Below, one piece after another: positions 1 through 7,044 of a stretch of 9,768 nt of DNA; the stretch's first letter is position 1, and each line of letters opens with the position of its first letter. A program made the position numbers and the translations under genes. The stretch covers positions 1 through 9,768 of the forward strand of contig JBJHCR010000249.1 in the NCBI GenBank assembly GCA_050486105.1. The letters run 5' to 3'. The notes beneath the pieces were generated by a model, which was not told the origin of the DNA, did not search any database, and was given only the letters and a program-made list of their open reading frames with translations. The stretch is from JAEXNA01 sp050486105. Its GTDB lineage: Bacteria; Vulcanimicrobiota; Xenobia; Xenobiales; JADMJV01.

Positions 1-1217
1 GTTCTATGAGCCTCGGCAGTCTGAACGTGATCAAGGTCCGTGGTAACTCCGCGCGCTCGCTCTATGCGGCTGAAGCCGGAGTGGCAAGCGCCATCAGATT
101 GTTGATTCTCGATTCTGGCTACCAGGGATCCCAACAAGAACCCAATTACTCCGAGAGCACCCGGTGGCAGTTCCAGATCTTCAACAATCTTGATGGCTCC
201 ACTCCGACCGCCTCCAATGGGGCCGTAGTACCGGATGGAATGGCCTATATTCTGGCCACAGGAGCACGCAAAGACGGGAGTTACGAACGCCGAGTGGGAG
301 TTCTCGTCCGCCCCATCAGCCTCACCACCTCCTGGCCCTTTGCCGTGGGGGCAGGCGGGGAGGTGCGTTTGCAGGGTGGGCAAAAGTTTATCAGAGGGGG
401 AATCAAGGCCAATGGTCCCATTCGCTTTGTCTCGCCTACAAGAATCGAACCCAGAGCAGGCCACGGTCGGGTCCTCACTTCTACCAGTCTGCAGGTGTCC
501 GGACCCACCCGCATGGATTCCAGTCAGGACGCCCGCTCTCGGGGCTCCATCAGCGGCAACATCCAGAACGCTCTGGAAGTTGTAGCCAACGACAACACCA
601 TCGACACCGAGCCGTTCATCAACGACTATCGGACCGCGCCGACGCTCTCTCCCTCAGAGCAGGGACAATTGGTTTTGCCCAATCCCGTTTTTGCTCAACT
701 CACCGATCCAGCGGTCAATCCTGAGGTGGTGGTGCATACTTTCGTTCCCGGCCTGCTCGATCTGGCTGGAGGAATCCACTACTTCCCGGATGGGGCCATC
801 TTCGGAGGGACCAACAGCATCATAGGTGAAGGCACCATCGTGGCCAGCGGAGCGGGGATCGAGTTCAATAACTCCATCGGCTCCGGAGCCAATCCGCTTC
901 GGGCTAACCTCATCGCTTTGAGCGATCCTGCTTCCCCGGGCGCTTTGCCTTCTATAAACTTCAAGAACAACTCCCATGTCCGGGGACTGGTGTACGCTCA
1001 TGGGGATATCGAAGCTGGTGCGAACATGACCATCGAAGGGGTGGTCATCGCTTATGAAGGCGCCATAACTTTCGGAGCCAACGTGGATTTCATTCTGGAC
1101 GGCTCGTCTCTCAATGCTCCCGGATTCGAGGCCTTCCAAGGAGTTATCGTCAGCGGCGGAGGGCCTGGGCCCGGGGACAGCGGGCCCCTAGAGGTGGTTC
1201 TTTGGCAGCGTTTATGA
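1..1217 (+). CDS. PilX-like type IV pilus assembly protein, 5' end missing
   Basis: Partial gene: the frame is open to the left edge (first complete codon at 3-5), so the ATG at 6 is probably internal and the prepilin leader with its membrane helix lies outside the window. About 404 residues are visible. Near the beginning, GNSARSLYAAEAGVASAIRL matches the conserved block that follows the hydrophobic helix in PilX-like proteins, where the motif is typically YAAEAG. The distal half (about residues 240-375) is a run of short Gly- and Asn-rich strands such as GLVYAHGDIEAGANMTIEG, suggesting a beta-helix or bactofilin-like C-terminal domain seen in some large PilX-family proteins. The tail is Gly/Pro-rich (GGGPGPGDSGP). 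The stop overlaps the next pilin start as ATGA, so translation is probably coupled. The likely role is a minor structural or tip component of a type IV pilus or pseudopilus. The family call rests on the N-terminal block and context, and the exact subfamily is unsure. Confidence 0.7.
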   Translation, partial: SMSLGSLNVIKVRGNSARSLYAAEAGVASAIRLLILDSGYQGSQQEPNYSESTRWQFQIFNNLDGSTPTASNGAVVPDGMAYILATGARKDGSYERRVGVLVRPISLTTSWPFAVGAGGEVRLQGGQKFIRGGIKANGPIRFVSPTRIEPRAGHGRVLTSTSLQVSGPTRMDSSQDARSRGSISGNIQNALEVVANDNTIDTEPFINDYRTAPTLSPSEQGQLVLPNPVFAQLTDPAVNPEVVVHTFVPGLLDLAGGIHYFPDGAIFGGTNSIIGEGTIVASGAGIEFNNSIGSGANPLRANLIALSDPASPGALPSINFKNNSHVRGLVYAHGDIEAGANMTIEGVVIAYEGAITFGANVDFILDGSSLNAPGFEAFQGVIVSGGGPGPGDSGPLEVVLWQRL

Positions 1218-1633
1218 CAACTGGTCGAAGGGCCCACGAGATGAAGGACAGAGGTCTCTCGGTCATGGAAATGCTGGTGGCCGCAGCTTTGTTCGCCTTG
1301 GCTATTGGTACCATCATTGGGATCTTTCCGCTCTCGGCCAAAGCCACTCGACAATCCCAGGCGGCTTTGGTGGCGGCCACGGTGGCTCAAGACGAAATGG
1401 AACTCGTTCGGGCCATGAGCTACGAAGGAGTCCCTCCTCTCCGGGAGCGGAAGATCGAAGTCGAGGTGGTCTTTGCCGGTCGGGTGGTGCTTCTGAGTTA
1501 TGAGGTGACCTCAGTGGCGGTGGTCAAGGAGCCTGGATTGAAAGGTGTGACCGTCACCGTGGTTTGGAATGAGCCAGACGGAAAAACCAGGAGGGAGGTC
1601 CTCAATACCGATGTGGCCCGTCTGTCCCCCTAA
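1214..1633 (+). CDS. PilV/GspI-like minor pilin
   Basis: A 139-residue type IV pilin-like protein. The N-terminus carries a prepilin peptidase site, MKDRG|LSVMEMLVAA, with the conserved Glu at +5 followed by a hydrophobic helix of about 20 residues (MLVAAALFALAIGTIIGIF) that would anchor the pilin and pack in the fibre core. The remaining short globular domain ends with a segment (VTVTVVWNEPDGKTRREV) typical of the beta-sheet of PilV and GspI minor pilins. I chose the ATG at 1214 because it overlaps the upstream stop as ATGA. A TTG at 1202 has a better placed GAGG (1191-1194), and an ATG at 1241 would give a minimal five-residue leader, so the start is uncertain; the mature protein is the same in each case. 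The 3' end overlaps the next pilin gene by 23 bases. It probably helps initiate or cap the pilus, or a type II secretion pseudopilus. Confidence 0.78.
   Translation: MTTGRRAHEMKDRGLSVMEMLVAAALFALAIGTIIGIFPLSAKATRQSQAALVAATVAQDEMELVRAMSYEGVPPLRERKIEVEVVFAGRVVLLSYEVTSVAVVKEPGLKGVTVTVVWNEPDGKTRREVLNTDVARLSP
1590..1598 (+). promoter_or_regulatory. Ribosome binding site for the PilW-like gene
   Basis: GGAGGGAGG lies inside the end of the upstream pilin gene, 12 bases before the ATG at 1611. It is the main reason for choosing that start over the upstream in-frame ATG at 1569. Confidence 0.6.
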
Positions 1634-2234
1634 TACCTCGGCGCGATCCTCACGGGGCATCACTCTAGTGGAAATGCTGATCTGTGCCGGCTTGATGTCC
1701 ATCATCATGCTTGGCACCTATTCCATGCTGGCTTTGAGTTTGCGCCAGAGTCGGAAGGTGGAAGACTCGGTGACAGCTTTCCAGAGGGCCTTTGCCATCC
1801 TCCGTCAACTGGAGTTGGATATGGTTACCGCCGATCGATTCACCTTGCAGACCGAGATCGACGCTTTGGCTTTCAATTCCGCCAGCACTGGCAGGCCGGT
1901 TGAGATCGAACCCAACGGAGACATTGTTTGGCAAAAGCAGGTGGTCTACCTCAGGGAACCAGTCGAGCAAAGGCTTTTTCGCTACGAGCAAGACTTGGAT
2001 ACACCCGGGACCGTGGCCCCGCCCTTCACCTTGCCCCTGGTTCCTTTTGCTCCGGGGGGTTGGCGCACCGAGGTCCTGAGCGAGCGCGTCTCGGCCTTTG
2101 TTGTCGAAGGGGGAGCCACACTGGAGGTGGTCTTTACGGTGGAAGGTCTCAAGCCAATCCCAATCAGTGGGGAAGCACCCGACTACGACAGCATTCAGGT
2201 CCGACAACGCCTGAACATTGGGCTTCAATTCTGA
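1611..2234 (+). CDS. PilW/GspJ-like minor pilin
   Basis: A 207-residue protein with a class III leader: a 17-residue N-terminal segment ending SSRG, then ITLVEMLICAGLMSIIMLG, with Glu at mature position 5 and a hydrophobic helix. The globular part contains ILRQLELDMVTA shortly after the helix, as in PilW, ComGF and GspJ proteins, and a C-terminal strand region. The ATG at 1611 is preferred over an upstream in-frame ATG at 1569 because a strong GGAGGGAGG lies at 1590-1598 and this start leaves only 23 bases of overlap with the preceding pilin gene. It is the last gene of the visible pilin cluster; the next gene is convergent, with stops 51 bases apart. The inferred role is a minor pilin that pairs with the PilV-like and PilX-like proteins at the fibre tip. 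Whether it serves a pilus or a secretion pseudopilus cannot be decided without the upstream genes. Confidence 0.77.
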   Translation: MWPVCPPNTSARSSRGITLVEMLICAGLMSIIMLGTYSMLALSLRQSRKVEDSVTAFQRAFAILRQLELDMVTADRFTLQTEIDALAFNSASTGRPVEIEPNGDIVWQKQVVYLREPVEQRLFRYEQDLDTPGTVAPPFTLPLVPFAPGGWRTEVLSERVSAFVVEGGATLEVVFTVEGLKPIPISGEAPDYDSIQVRQRLNIGLQF

Positions 2235-2285
2235 ACGAAGTGAGATCGACGTCTGATGCTTCCGCAAGCTTTTCTGTTCGAACCT

Positions 2286-5016
2286 TCAGTCGACTAGGCT
2301 CCCTGACGTGACTATGTTCAGGCTGTCGGGATGAAAATATTGCCTGACGACTTTTTGGAGGTCTTNNNNNNNNNNTCTCTTCCCTTTGGTTCATCCAGGT
2401 CAAGTCGCGTTCGAGGTATTGATAGGAATTGAGAAGTCCAGCCAAGTTTCCGTCTTGACTCCGGGCGACCTTGAGAGATTCGAGATAGCCTCGGCGTCCA
2501 GCCTCGAGTTCTTCGCTGCTGAAGCCCTCGGCGATGGCCTTTTCGAGCTCTTCACGGATGGCAGCCTGAACTTTCTCGATGTTCTCTGGAGCGGCTATGG
2601 CGTACACACTGAAGCCTCCCACGGCGTCGAGGGAACCGGCCCAGGCAGAAGAACTGATGGAATACGACAAGCCTTCTTGCTGCCTAACTCTGGTTGCTAG
2701 CCGGCTGTTGAGAAAACCTCCGCCGAGGATATAATTAGCAAGCCTCAGGGCCGCATAGTCGGGATCTTCGTCGGTCATGGGAAAGCTCTTGGCTGCGTAA
2801 TAGACGGCATTGGTCTTATCGGGGATAGATATGGTTTCAAGAACCGGGATTTCGACCTCTTTAACTTCGGATACCAATCTTTGGAAGCGGGGGCTTTCAA
2901 GATCTCTCCAGGCTGCAAAGGCCTCGGTCAAGAGGGCTAGAGTCTCATCTTCATCAAAGTCCCCAACCACGGCGATTTGACCCACCTGAGCTCCATAAAA
3001 GGTGCGATGAAACTCTTTGATCTCCTCGAGGGTGACCTCTCTCGCAGCGGCGATCTCTTCTTCCAATTCCTTGATGTTGCGAGGGTCTTCAGCTGGATAA
3101 GGATCCAGGATCTGCCCCATGGCCAAAGCGGCTCGGCTAGCGGGATCGTTTCGAGCTTGTTCATAGCCTGCTATGGTACCTTCACGCAGGGTCTCGAGCT
3201 CGTCTTCTGGGAAGCTGGGCTCTTGCATCATCTCTGCGATGAGCTCCAGCAGGGACGGTAAGTTGTCTCTGGTGGTAGAAAACCGGGCGGTCGTAGAATC
3301 GTAGTCTCCGCCCACCGACCCACTCGCTTCGAGTTCGGTGAGCCTGTCCTTAAGTTGCTCTCTGGTCCTCTTCTCGGTACCCCTGGTCAGAAGACCCCCG
3401 GTGAAATCGGGAACAGAGCCCAGGTTTCGAAGACTCTCGGGATTACCAAAGCGAAAGATCATGCTTAAGGTCACTGTGTTGCCCCGGTTGTTCTTTGGCA
3501 AGAAAGCGACCTTCAGCCCGTCTCCAATTTGATGATAGGTGGTGCGAGCCTTAATGTTGTCGGGGCTAGGGTCGAACTCTTCTCCCTCAGCCAATTCGGC
3601 TTCCTCGGTCAGACTGGCTATGGCTTCTTGGAGCTGGGATTCTGACAGGTGAGAGATTCGAACTCGACTGGGCTCGTCTTGCGGAATGAAGCGCCCCACA
3701 GTCCGGTTGGAAGTGATGAGGTATTTCTCAGCCACCTGGGCCACCTGCTCGGGAGTCACTCCTCGCAGGCGCTGCCGGTGTAAGAAGAAGAGTCTCCAAT
3801 CCCCCATGGCTGCCCATTCCGACAATTGCAGCGACAGACTTCGGCTGTCCCTGAGTGTGGATTCCATGCTTTTGAGGAGGCTTTGCCGAGCGCGCTCGAC
3901 CTCTTCTTCGGTGGGAGGAGCTTCGGCGAAGCCTTGAGCCGTGGACAAGAGGACCTGCTCAATCTTGTCGAGGTCGGCATCCTTGCGAGCAGAGGCTTGG
4001 AGAAACATCAGTCCAGGATCTCTCAATTGATAGGCTCCCCCCCCTACGGAGGTGGCGAGTTTGGGGGAGACTAGGGCTTTATACAGCCGACCGGATGGGG
4101 TGTCAGCCAGGATCTCCCCGAGGACATCAACCGCCGGAAAATCGGGATCGGCCCCAGAAGGGATGTGGTAGGCGGCGGCAATCGCCTGAACGTCTCCCAC
4201 GCGCCGCAGTTCCACCCTGCGTTCCCCGTCTTGAGCGGGCTCTTGGGTGTAGGTGGAGATGAGTTTTCGGTCCGGTTTGGGAATGGCCCCAAACGTTTCG
4301 GAGATCAGGTCCAAGGTCTCGTTCACATCGAAGCGACCCGCCACGATCAAAACCGCATTGTCGGGTTGATAGTACTTGCGGTAGAAGGCCTGCAACCGCT
4401 CAATGGGCACGTTTTCGATGTCTGCTCTGGCCCCGATGGTCGAGTTTCCGTAGTTATGCCAAAGATAGGCCGAAGAGAAAACTCTCTCATTAAGGATCCT
4501 CGTTGGGCTGTTCTCTCCCTGCTCGAACTCGTTTCTAACCACGGTCATCTCGGAATCGAGGTCCGTCTTGGAGACAAAGGAATTCACCATACGGTCCGCT
4601 TCCATGGATAGAGCCCAGCGCAGATTGCCGAGGTCAGCAGGAAAGGTTTCGTAGTAGTTGGTGCGGTCGAACCAGGTGGTGCCGTTTGCTGAAGCTCCGT
4701 GTTCGGAAATCTCCTGAGGGATGTTGGGATGATTCTTGGAACCCTTGAAGAGCAGGTGTTCAAGCAAATGCGCCATGCCTGTCTCTCCGTATCCCTCGTG
4801 CCGCGAGCCCACCAGGTAGGTGACGTTCACCGTGGTCTTGGCCGACGAGTTGTCGGGAAAAAGAAGCACCTTCAAACCGTTGCTCAAGCGATACTCGGTG
4901 ATCCCTCCAACACTGGTGACCTTGTCAACTCCCTTAGGAAGGGGCTCGGCCCAGAGCATTCCAGGAATCAGAAAGAACAGCAGTAAGGCGTTGAGCAGGT
5001 TTCTCCTAGGGTGCAT
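2286..5016 (-). CDS. Exported two-domain M16 zinc metallopeptidase, interrupted by an assembly gap
   Basis: The start is the ATG at 5014-5016, with AAGGAG about 11 bases upstream. Residues 1-23 form a signal peptide (MHPRRN, a hydrophobic core, then LWA), so the enzyme is probably periplasmic or cell-envelope associated. The first half is catalytic: the inverted zinc motif HLLEH is at residues 83-87 and the third ligand Glu is at about 163 in RNEFEQGENS, the usual spacing for M16 (pitrilysin/MPP-like) peptidases. The second half repeats the fold without HxxEH (DFTGGLLTRGT) and keeps the late GGGFLNSRL and GLSYSIS motifs near residues 765-785. The frame reads 880 codons up to the Ns at 2366-2375. 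Beyond them, the family-like ending (QKVVRQYFHPDSLNIV, stop 2286-2288) is in another frame, so the gap length is wrong rather than the gene broken. Expected length is about 910 residues. The substrate is unknown, presumably peptides or small unfolded proteins. Confidence 0.88.
2366..2375. other. Assembly gap of ten Ns inside the M16 gene
   Basis: Ten undetermined bases interrupt the 3' part of the M16 gene. The coding frames on either side agree only if the true number of missing bases is a multiple of three, so ten is a placeholder. From the usual spacing in M16 C-termini I infer about 21 missing bases, but this is an estimate. Confidence 0.9.
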
Positions 5017-5299
5017 GGTGAGAGTTTCTCCTTTTGGGTCAGGCCGGCGATTTCGGGTGCCGCCGAGTTCTGCTGTCGTTCTCGTCTAAGTCTCGAGGTC
5101 CTTCGCTAGTTCTGGGATCGGCCTGGCGACTGGCGATATGGAGAAAACGAGGCACAGCTTCTCCAGGTTGGAGTTTCGCGAACTTCGTCTGTTTTCGATC
5201 AGATTTAACAAGCTGTTCGGGGGGCGGGCTGACAAAGTCTAGAAGAACATTGAACGAGAGAAAAAACCTTCTCATTGGGAAGGAGAATAATCTCATAGG

Positions 5300-5313
5300 T
5301 GAAAATATGTTCA
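5300..5313 (+). promoter_or_regulatory. Possible LexA operator (SOS box) ahead of recA
   Basis: TGAAAATATGTTCA is a near-perfect palindrome about 54 bases before the recA start. Its core GAAAATATGTTC differs at one base from the GAAC-N4-GTTC pattern known for LexA sites in Gram-positive bacteria and several other phyla. Position and gene context fit SOS control of recA and recX. The lexA gene is not in the window, so the local LexA motif is unknown and the call is an inference. Confidence 0.42.
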
Positions 5314-5357
5314 CTATGCCCTCGAGAATTGGGATGCAACACTTAGAACATGTTTTT

Positions 5358-5362
5358 GGAGG
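5358..5362 (+). promoter_or_regulatory. Ribosome binding site that sets the recA start
   Basis: GGAGG sits five bases before the ATG at 5368. An in-frame ATG at 5350 lies upstream of this site and would add six residues absent from typical RecA proteins, so 5368 is the better start. Confidence 0.75.
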
Positions 5363-5367
5363 ATATT

Positions 5368-6411
5368 ATGGATAAGAAGAAAGCCTTGGAAGCGGCTCTT
5401 TCTCAGATCGAACGGCAGTTTGGGAAAGGTTCTATCATGAAGCTCGGGGAAGCCGGCAACCGTTATGAAGTTCCGGTTATTCCAAGTGGTTCCATTGCCA
5501 TCGATATGGCTCTTGGAATTGGGGGATTTCCGCGCGGTCGAGTGGTCGAGATTTACGGGCCCGAATCTTCAGGGAAAACGACTTTGACCTTGCACGTTCT
5601 CGCCGAGGCTCAAAAACTAGGTGGAGTGGCGGCCTTCATCGATGTCGAGCACGCCTTGGATCCGACTTATGCGGCCAACATTGGAGTTGACCTCGAGAAC
5701 CTATACGTGTCCCAGCCCGACACGGGAGAGCAGGGTCTTGAGATCGTGGAAACTTTGGTGCGCTCGAATGCGGTGGACGTAATCGTAGTGGACTCGGTGG
5801 CCGCTATGGTCCCGCGGGCCGAGATCGAAGGCGATATGGGGGATGCCCATGTCGGTTTGCAGGCTCGTTTGATGTCGCAAGCTCTCCGTAAACTTACCGC
5901 TATCATCTCAAAGTCGAAAACCTGTCTGATTTTTGTCAACCAAATCCGAGAGAAGGTGGGAGTGATGTTTGGTAACCCGGAGGTGACTCCGGGAGGAAGG
6001 GCTCTCAAGTTTTATTCCTCAGTCAGGTGCGAAGTACGCCGAATTGATAGCATCAAGCAAGGGACAGAACTATTGGGGAATCGAGCCAAGGTGAAAGTGG
6101 TCAAAAACAAGCTTGCCCCTCCTTTCAAGGTTGCCGAGTTTGAGATCATTTTTGGCAAAGGTATCTCCAGAGAAGGGTCTCTTTTGGATGTGGCGACGTC
6201 CTTAGGTGTGACTTCGAGAACCGGGAGTTGGTACTCCTATGGAGATGTGCGCTTAGGCCAGGGACGCGATAATTCTCGAGTGTTTCTCGAAGAGAATCCC
6301 GATGTGGCTGACGAGATTGAGCGTCAAGTTCGCGCTACCGCCGGCCTGGTTCGGGGGGCTCAGAACGGTATGGCTCACGAAGTTGATGAGCCCGAGCCTA
6401 TCGAGGCTTGA
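5368..6411 (+). CDS. recA: Recombinase RecA
   Basis: A full-length RecA of 347 residues. It is the ATP-dependent DNA strand-exchange protein that forms filaments on single-stranded DNA, drives recombinational repair and stimulates LexA self-cleavage. The N-terminal helix (ALEAALSQIERQFGKGSIM) is characteristic. Walker A, GPESSGKT, is at residues 64-71; the catalytic Glu is at about 94 in IDVEHA; Walker B, VIVVD, is at about 138-142; the allosteric Gln of FVNQIREK is at about 192. The L2 loop region (FGNPEVTPGGRALKFYSS) is intact. The tail is short and acidic (HEVDEPEPIEA), as usual. No intein or frameshift is visible. The start at 5368 rests on GGAGG at 5358-5362. recX begins 14 bases after the stop, so the two are probably co-transcribed, possibly under the LexA-like palindrome upstream. 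Confidence 0.98.
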   Translation: MDKKKALEAALSQIERQFGKGSIMKLGEAGNRYEVPVIPSGSIAIDMALGIGGFPRGRVVEIYGPESSGKTTLTLHVLAEAQKLGGVAAFIDVEHALDPTYAANIGVDLENLYVSQPDTGEQGLEIVETLVRSNAVDVIVVDSVAAMVPRAEIEGDMGDAHVGLQARLMSQALRKLTAIISKSKTCLIFVNQIREKVGVMFGNPEVTPGGRALKFYSSVRCEVRRIDSIKQGTELLGNRAKVKVVKNKLAPPFKVAEFEIIFGKGISREGSLLDVATSLGVTSRTGSWYSYGDVRLGQGRDNSRVFLEENPDVADEIERQVRATAGLVRGAQNGMAHEVDEPEPIEA

Positions 6412-6425
6412 GTCTTAGGGATACC

Positions 6426-6968
6426 ATGTTGGGTCCAGAGATAACCTCGATTGAGGATTTCCCCGCCCCGACACTTGAATCTCAGTCTGTCCGAGTCAAA
6501 GAACTGAGGGCCAAAGTGCTCGACTTGCTCTCTCGGAGGGAGCATTCTCGAGGGGAACTCAGGGGCAAGCTGATCAAGAGAGGTTGGCCTGAGGAACTCG
6601 TCGAGCCCGTGCTCGACGAGTTTTGTTCGGCAGGTTATCTCGATGATGAGCGCTTTGCAGAGCAATTCGTGCTCGGGAGGCTGGGCAAGCTTTGGGGAGT
6701 GCAAAGATACCTTCAGGAATTGAAGCTTCGTGGAGTTGATTTCTCCGGCCTGAAGGACAGGATCGCAACTCTGCTCCATGAGCATCATGTCTGCAGAAGT
6801 GAGAAGCTCTCTGCCTATGTCAGGTCTCAGAGAGCCACGGGCCGACCGGAAGGCAGCCTGCGCTCAAGCCTTATTCGACGTGGCTACTCCTGGACAGAAC
6901 TTCAAGACCTCGGATTTTCAGGTCCAAAAGGGACCGAAGGCTCCGAGGTTGATTGGTCGACTCACTGA
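6426..6968 (+). CDS. recX: Regulatory protein RecX
   Basis: A 180-residue RecX, a cytoplasmic modulator that binds RecA filaments and usually restrains their ATPase and strand-exchange activity. The all-helical tandem three-helix repeats are visible: LDLLSRREHSRGELRGKLI at about 32-50, the hallmark GYLDDERFAEQFV at about 70-82, a central LQELKLRGV at about 96-104, and a C-terminal LRSSLIRRGYSW at about 145-156. I chose the ATG at 6426, preceded by TTAGGG five bases upstream. A TTG at 6408 overlaps the recA stop and would add six residues, but its only candidate Shine-Dalgarno sequence is too close. The acidic leader before residue 22 and the hydrophilic tail after 165 look species-specific. 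The gene directly follows recA, the classic arrangement, and is followed by a strong inverted repeat. Confidence 0.93.
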   Translation: MLGPEITSIEDFPAPTLESQSVRVKELRAKVLDLLSRREHSRGELRGKLIKRGWPEELVEPVLDEFCSAGYLDDERFAEQFVLGRLGKLWGVQRYLQELKLRGVDFSGLKDRIATLLHEHHVCRSEKLSAYVRSQRATGRPEGSLRSSLIRRGYSWTELQDLGFSGPKGTEGSEVDWSTH

Positions 6969-6984
6969 ATTGTGCCTTGGTTAA

Positions 6985-7016
6985 GAAGACTCGGACCCAT
7001 AGAGGTCCGAGTCTTC
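6985..7016. terminator. Perfect 13-bp inverted repeat, likely bidirectional terminator
   Basis: GAAGACTCGGACC at 6985-6997 pairs perfectly with GGTCCGAGTCTTC at 7004-7016 around a six-base loop. It lies between the convergent recX and aminotransferase stops, the expected place for a shared terminator. Neither side has a clear run of four or more T, so it is not a textbook intrinsic terminator; it may work as a weak terminator or as an RNA 3'-end stabiliser. Confidence 0.62.
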
Positions 7017-7025
7017 GTTGCTCGG

Positions 7026-7043
7026 CTCACTTCCTCAAGTGGG
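7026..7043. terminator. Second small hairpin just after the aminotransferase stop
   Basis: CACTT at 7028-7032 pairs with AAGTG at 7037-7041 around CCTC, extendable by a G-T wobble and one C-G pair to a seven-pair stem. It ends one base from the minus-strand stop codon (7045-7047). On the plus strand it is followed by only three T. It could be part of a composite terminator with the stronger repeat at 6985-7016. Confidence 0.3.
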
Positions 7044-7044
7044 T

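Larger units (their letters stand above)
5017..5367. other. Divergent intergenic region between the M16 gene and recA
   Basis: This 351-base stretch has no convincing gene; its open frames lack family resemblance and good initiation signals. It must carry the promoters of both flanking genes. The left part holds the M16 ribosome binding site. The right part, nearest recA, is AT-richer and contains a LexA-like palindrome and a small CCTTC/GAAGG inverted repeat at 5267-5283. I could not identify -35 and -10 boxes with confidence. Confidence 0.6.

Noticed and set aside
654..1390. Long minus-strand frames opposite the PilX-like and PilV-like genes
   Set aside because: They are shadows of well-supported plus-strand pilin genes and show no family motifs.
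2258..2273. Small GCTT-CCGC-AAGC hairpin followed by TTTT between the convergent PilW-like and M16 stops
   Set aside because: The stem has only four pairs, too weak to call a terminator, although the position would be right.
2164..2365. Tail of the long minus-strand frame running past the N gap to 2164
   Set aside because: It is an artefact of the ten-base placeholder gap. It has no resemblance to an M16 C-terminus and crosses the end of the PilW-like gene, whereas another frame gives a family-like ending and a stop at 2286.
5350..5367. Earlier in-frame ATG for recA
   Set aside because: It lies upstream of the GGAGG at 5358-5362 and would add six residues not usual for RecA.
5034..5375. Open frames of about 90-113 codons in the region between the M16 gene and recA
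   Set aside because: They show no recognisable motif or convincing ribosome binding site, and they overlap the likely recA regulatory region.
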